Source: Pseudomonas sp. G2-4 (lineage in GTDB: Bacteria; Pseudomonadota; Gammaproteobacteria; Pseudomonadales; Pseudomonadaceae). From it: a stretch of 64,000 nucleotides of DNA. Positions 63,150-64,000 of this stretch are shown here, piece by piece. The DNA lies in the NCBI RefSeq assembly GCF_030064125.1, contig NZ_CP125957.1:6351001-6415000 (forward strand). The letters run 5' to 3'. The stretch's first letter is position 1. Each line of letters begins with the position of its first letter. The notes beneath the pieces were generated by a model. The model made no database searches. It was not told the origin of the DNA and was given only the letters and a program-made list of their open reading frames with translations. Position numbers and translations under genes: made by a program.

Positions 63150-64000
63150 ATGCCCCCCGCCATAGCCCCCTCGAATTTTCACCTCACAATCCCTGACCTT
63201 GACCATGATCTCCAGGTCTTGGCCTTTAAAGGTTACGAAGCCATCAGTAGGCCGTATTCGTTCGACGTTGAACTCGTCAGCGAGCAAAAGGACATGAACC
63301 TTGAGCACCTGTTAAACAAGCAAGCGTTTCTCGCATTCAATAAACAGGAAACCGGTGTTCACGGGTTAATACATCGCGTTGTACAAGGTGACTCCGGCAA
63401 GCGTTTGGTTCATTACAAGATAAAATTGGTTCCACGACTGGCTTACTTGGAGCACCGCACCAACCAGCGCATTTTTCAACACCTCAGCGTCCCACAGATA
63501 ATCGCTTTGATCCTCAAGGAGCATGGCGTTCTCAGCGACACTCATCGCTTTCAGCTGAGTGCAAAATATCCGCCGCGTGATTATTGCGTTCAGTACCAAG
63601 AGTCTGACTTGCACTTCATTGAGCGGCTGTGTCACGAAGAAGGCTTGCACTATCACTTCCAACACAGTGCTTCAGGCCATCACCTGATATTTGGTGATGA
63701 TCAGACCGTGTTTCCCCGACTTGACCACCCACTGTTTATAAACATGACAGCGGCATGGTTTACGACGAACCGGTGATTCAGCGTTTTGGTCTGAGGCTGG
63801 AGACCCGAACAAGCCGGGTCACTCGCCGTGACTATGATTTCAAGAAAGCCACGTTCCTCCCGGAGAGCGCCTGCCAACCAAACATCGACAAAATCCGGCC
63901 AGATCTGGAGGCTTATGACTATCCGGGTGGGTTTACCCAGGAAGAGCGCGGCAAGTTACTGAGTCGGCGGGCCTTGGAACGCCATCGCGCCGACTACCGC
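63150..64000 (+). pseudogene. vgrG: vgrG of the second T6SS, frameshifted, 3' end outside window
   Basis: A VgrG/TssI gene starting ATG 63150 behind AAGGAC. The first part is normal: NQRIFQHLSVPQIIALILKE, PRDYCVQYQESDLHFIERL, GLHYHFQH. After HPLFINM the frame reaches TGA at 63774-63776. In the -1 frame the protein continues SGMVYDEPVIQRFGLRLETR and stays open to the window end (LEAYDYPGGFTQEERGKLLS). A single missing base between about 63738 and 63748 explains it. Either the gene is inactivated or the base call is wrong. The remainder of the gene lies outside. Confidence 0.87.

Overview
The window is a chromosomal segment from a gamma-proteobacterium of the Pseudomonas fluorescens group. The evidence is high-GC coding sequence, Pseudomonas-type REP elements (arms of the GTGGGAGCGAGCTTGCTCGC and GTGGCGAGGGAGCTTGCTCC types), a RecG C-terminus at the left edge, and gene orders that reproduce two Pseudomonas aeruginosa type VI secretion (T6SS) loci. 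No rRNA, tRNA, CRISPR array or insertion sequence was found. All identifications come from reading the sequence and from memory of protein families; no database search was run.

Layout. 1-5600: recG end, a YbaK/HDOD protein, a low-GC delta-60-repeat protein, an SCP2-like protein, and a small DUF6124-type gene behind a structured leader and followed by tandem REP repeats. 5.6-36.3 kb: a complete HSI-I-type T6SS. The minus strand carries tagQ-tagR-tagS-tagT-ppkA-pppA-tagF-tssM-tssL-tssK-tssJ-fha. The plus strand carries tssA-tssB-tssC-hcp-[tae4-immunity]-tssE-tssF-tssG-clpV-vgrG. A divergent control region lies between fha and tssA. 36.4-39.3 kb: a Tse6-like effector island (Eag chaperone, prePAAR/PAAR effector, immunity gene, two unassigned small genes and a broken copy of the immunity gene). 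39.3-42.9 kb: a second DUF6124-type gene with a matching leader, REP elements, a methyltransferase and an orphan coiled-coil lipoprotein. 43-62.7 kb: a second, lower-GC T6SS, all on the minus strand, in the gene order of P. aeruginosa HSI-II: tssA-tssB-tssC-tssE-tssF-tssG-clpV-sfa(sigma-54 activator)-orfX-fha-tssJ-tssK-tssL-tssM-pppA-stk. 63.15 kb to the end: a divergent vgrG that leaves the window.

How the parts work together. The first system has the full threonine-phosphorylation control pathway: TagQRST sensing, PpkA kinase, PppA phosphatase, Fha and TagF. It also has Hcp and VgrG and at least two effectors: a periplasmic peptidoglycan amidase (Tae4 type) carried in the operon, and a PAAR-tip effector with a C-terminal toxin that I cannot assign. 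The second system has its own kinase/phosphatase/Fha set and its own sigma-54 activator, but no hcp or PAAR gene in view. It carries two single-base frameshifts, one in pppA and one in vgrG. Either this system is beginning to decay or the sequence has errors there.

The least explained signals are two. First, two paralogous leader RNAs at 4.5 and 39.9 kb share a 16-bp helix with compensatory base changes; the first overlaps a possible intrinsic terminator in a mutually exclusive way, as in an attenuator. Second, the immunity-gene stack behind the Tse6-like effector includes a copy truncated by a REP element.
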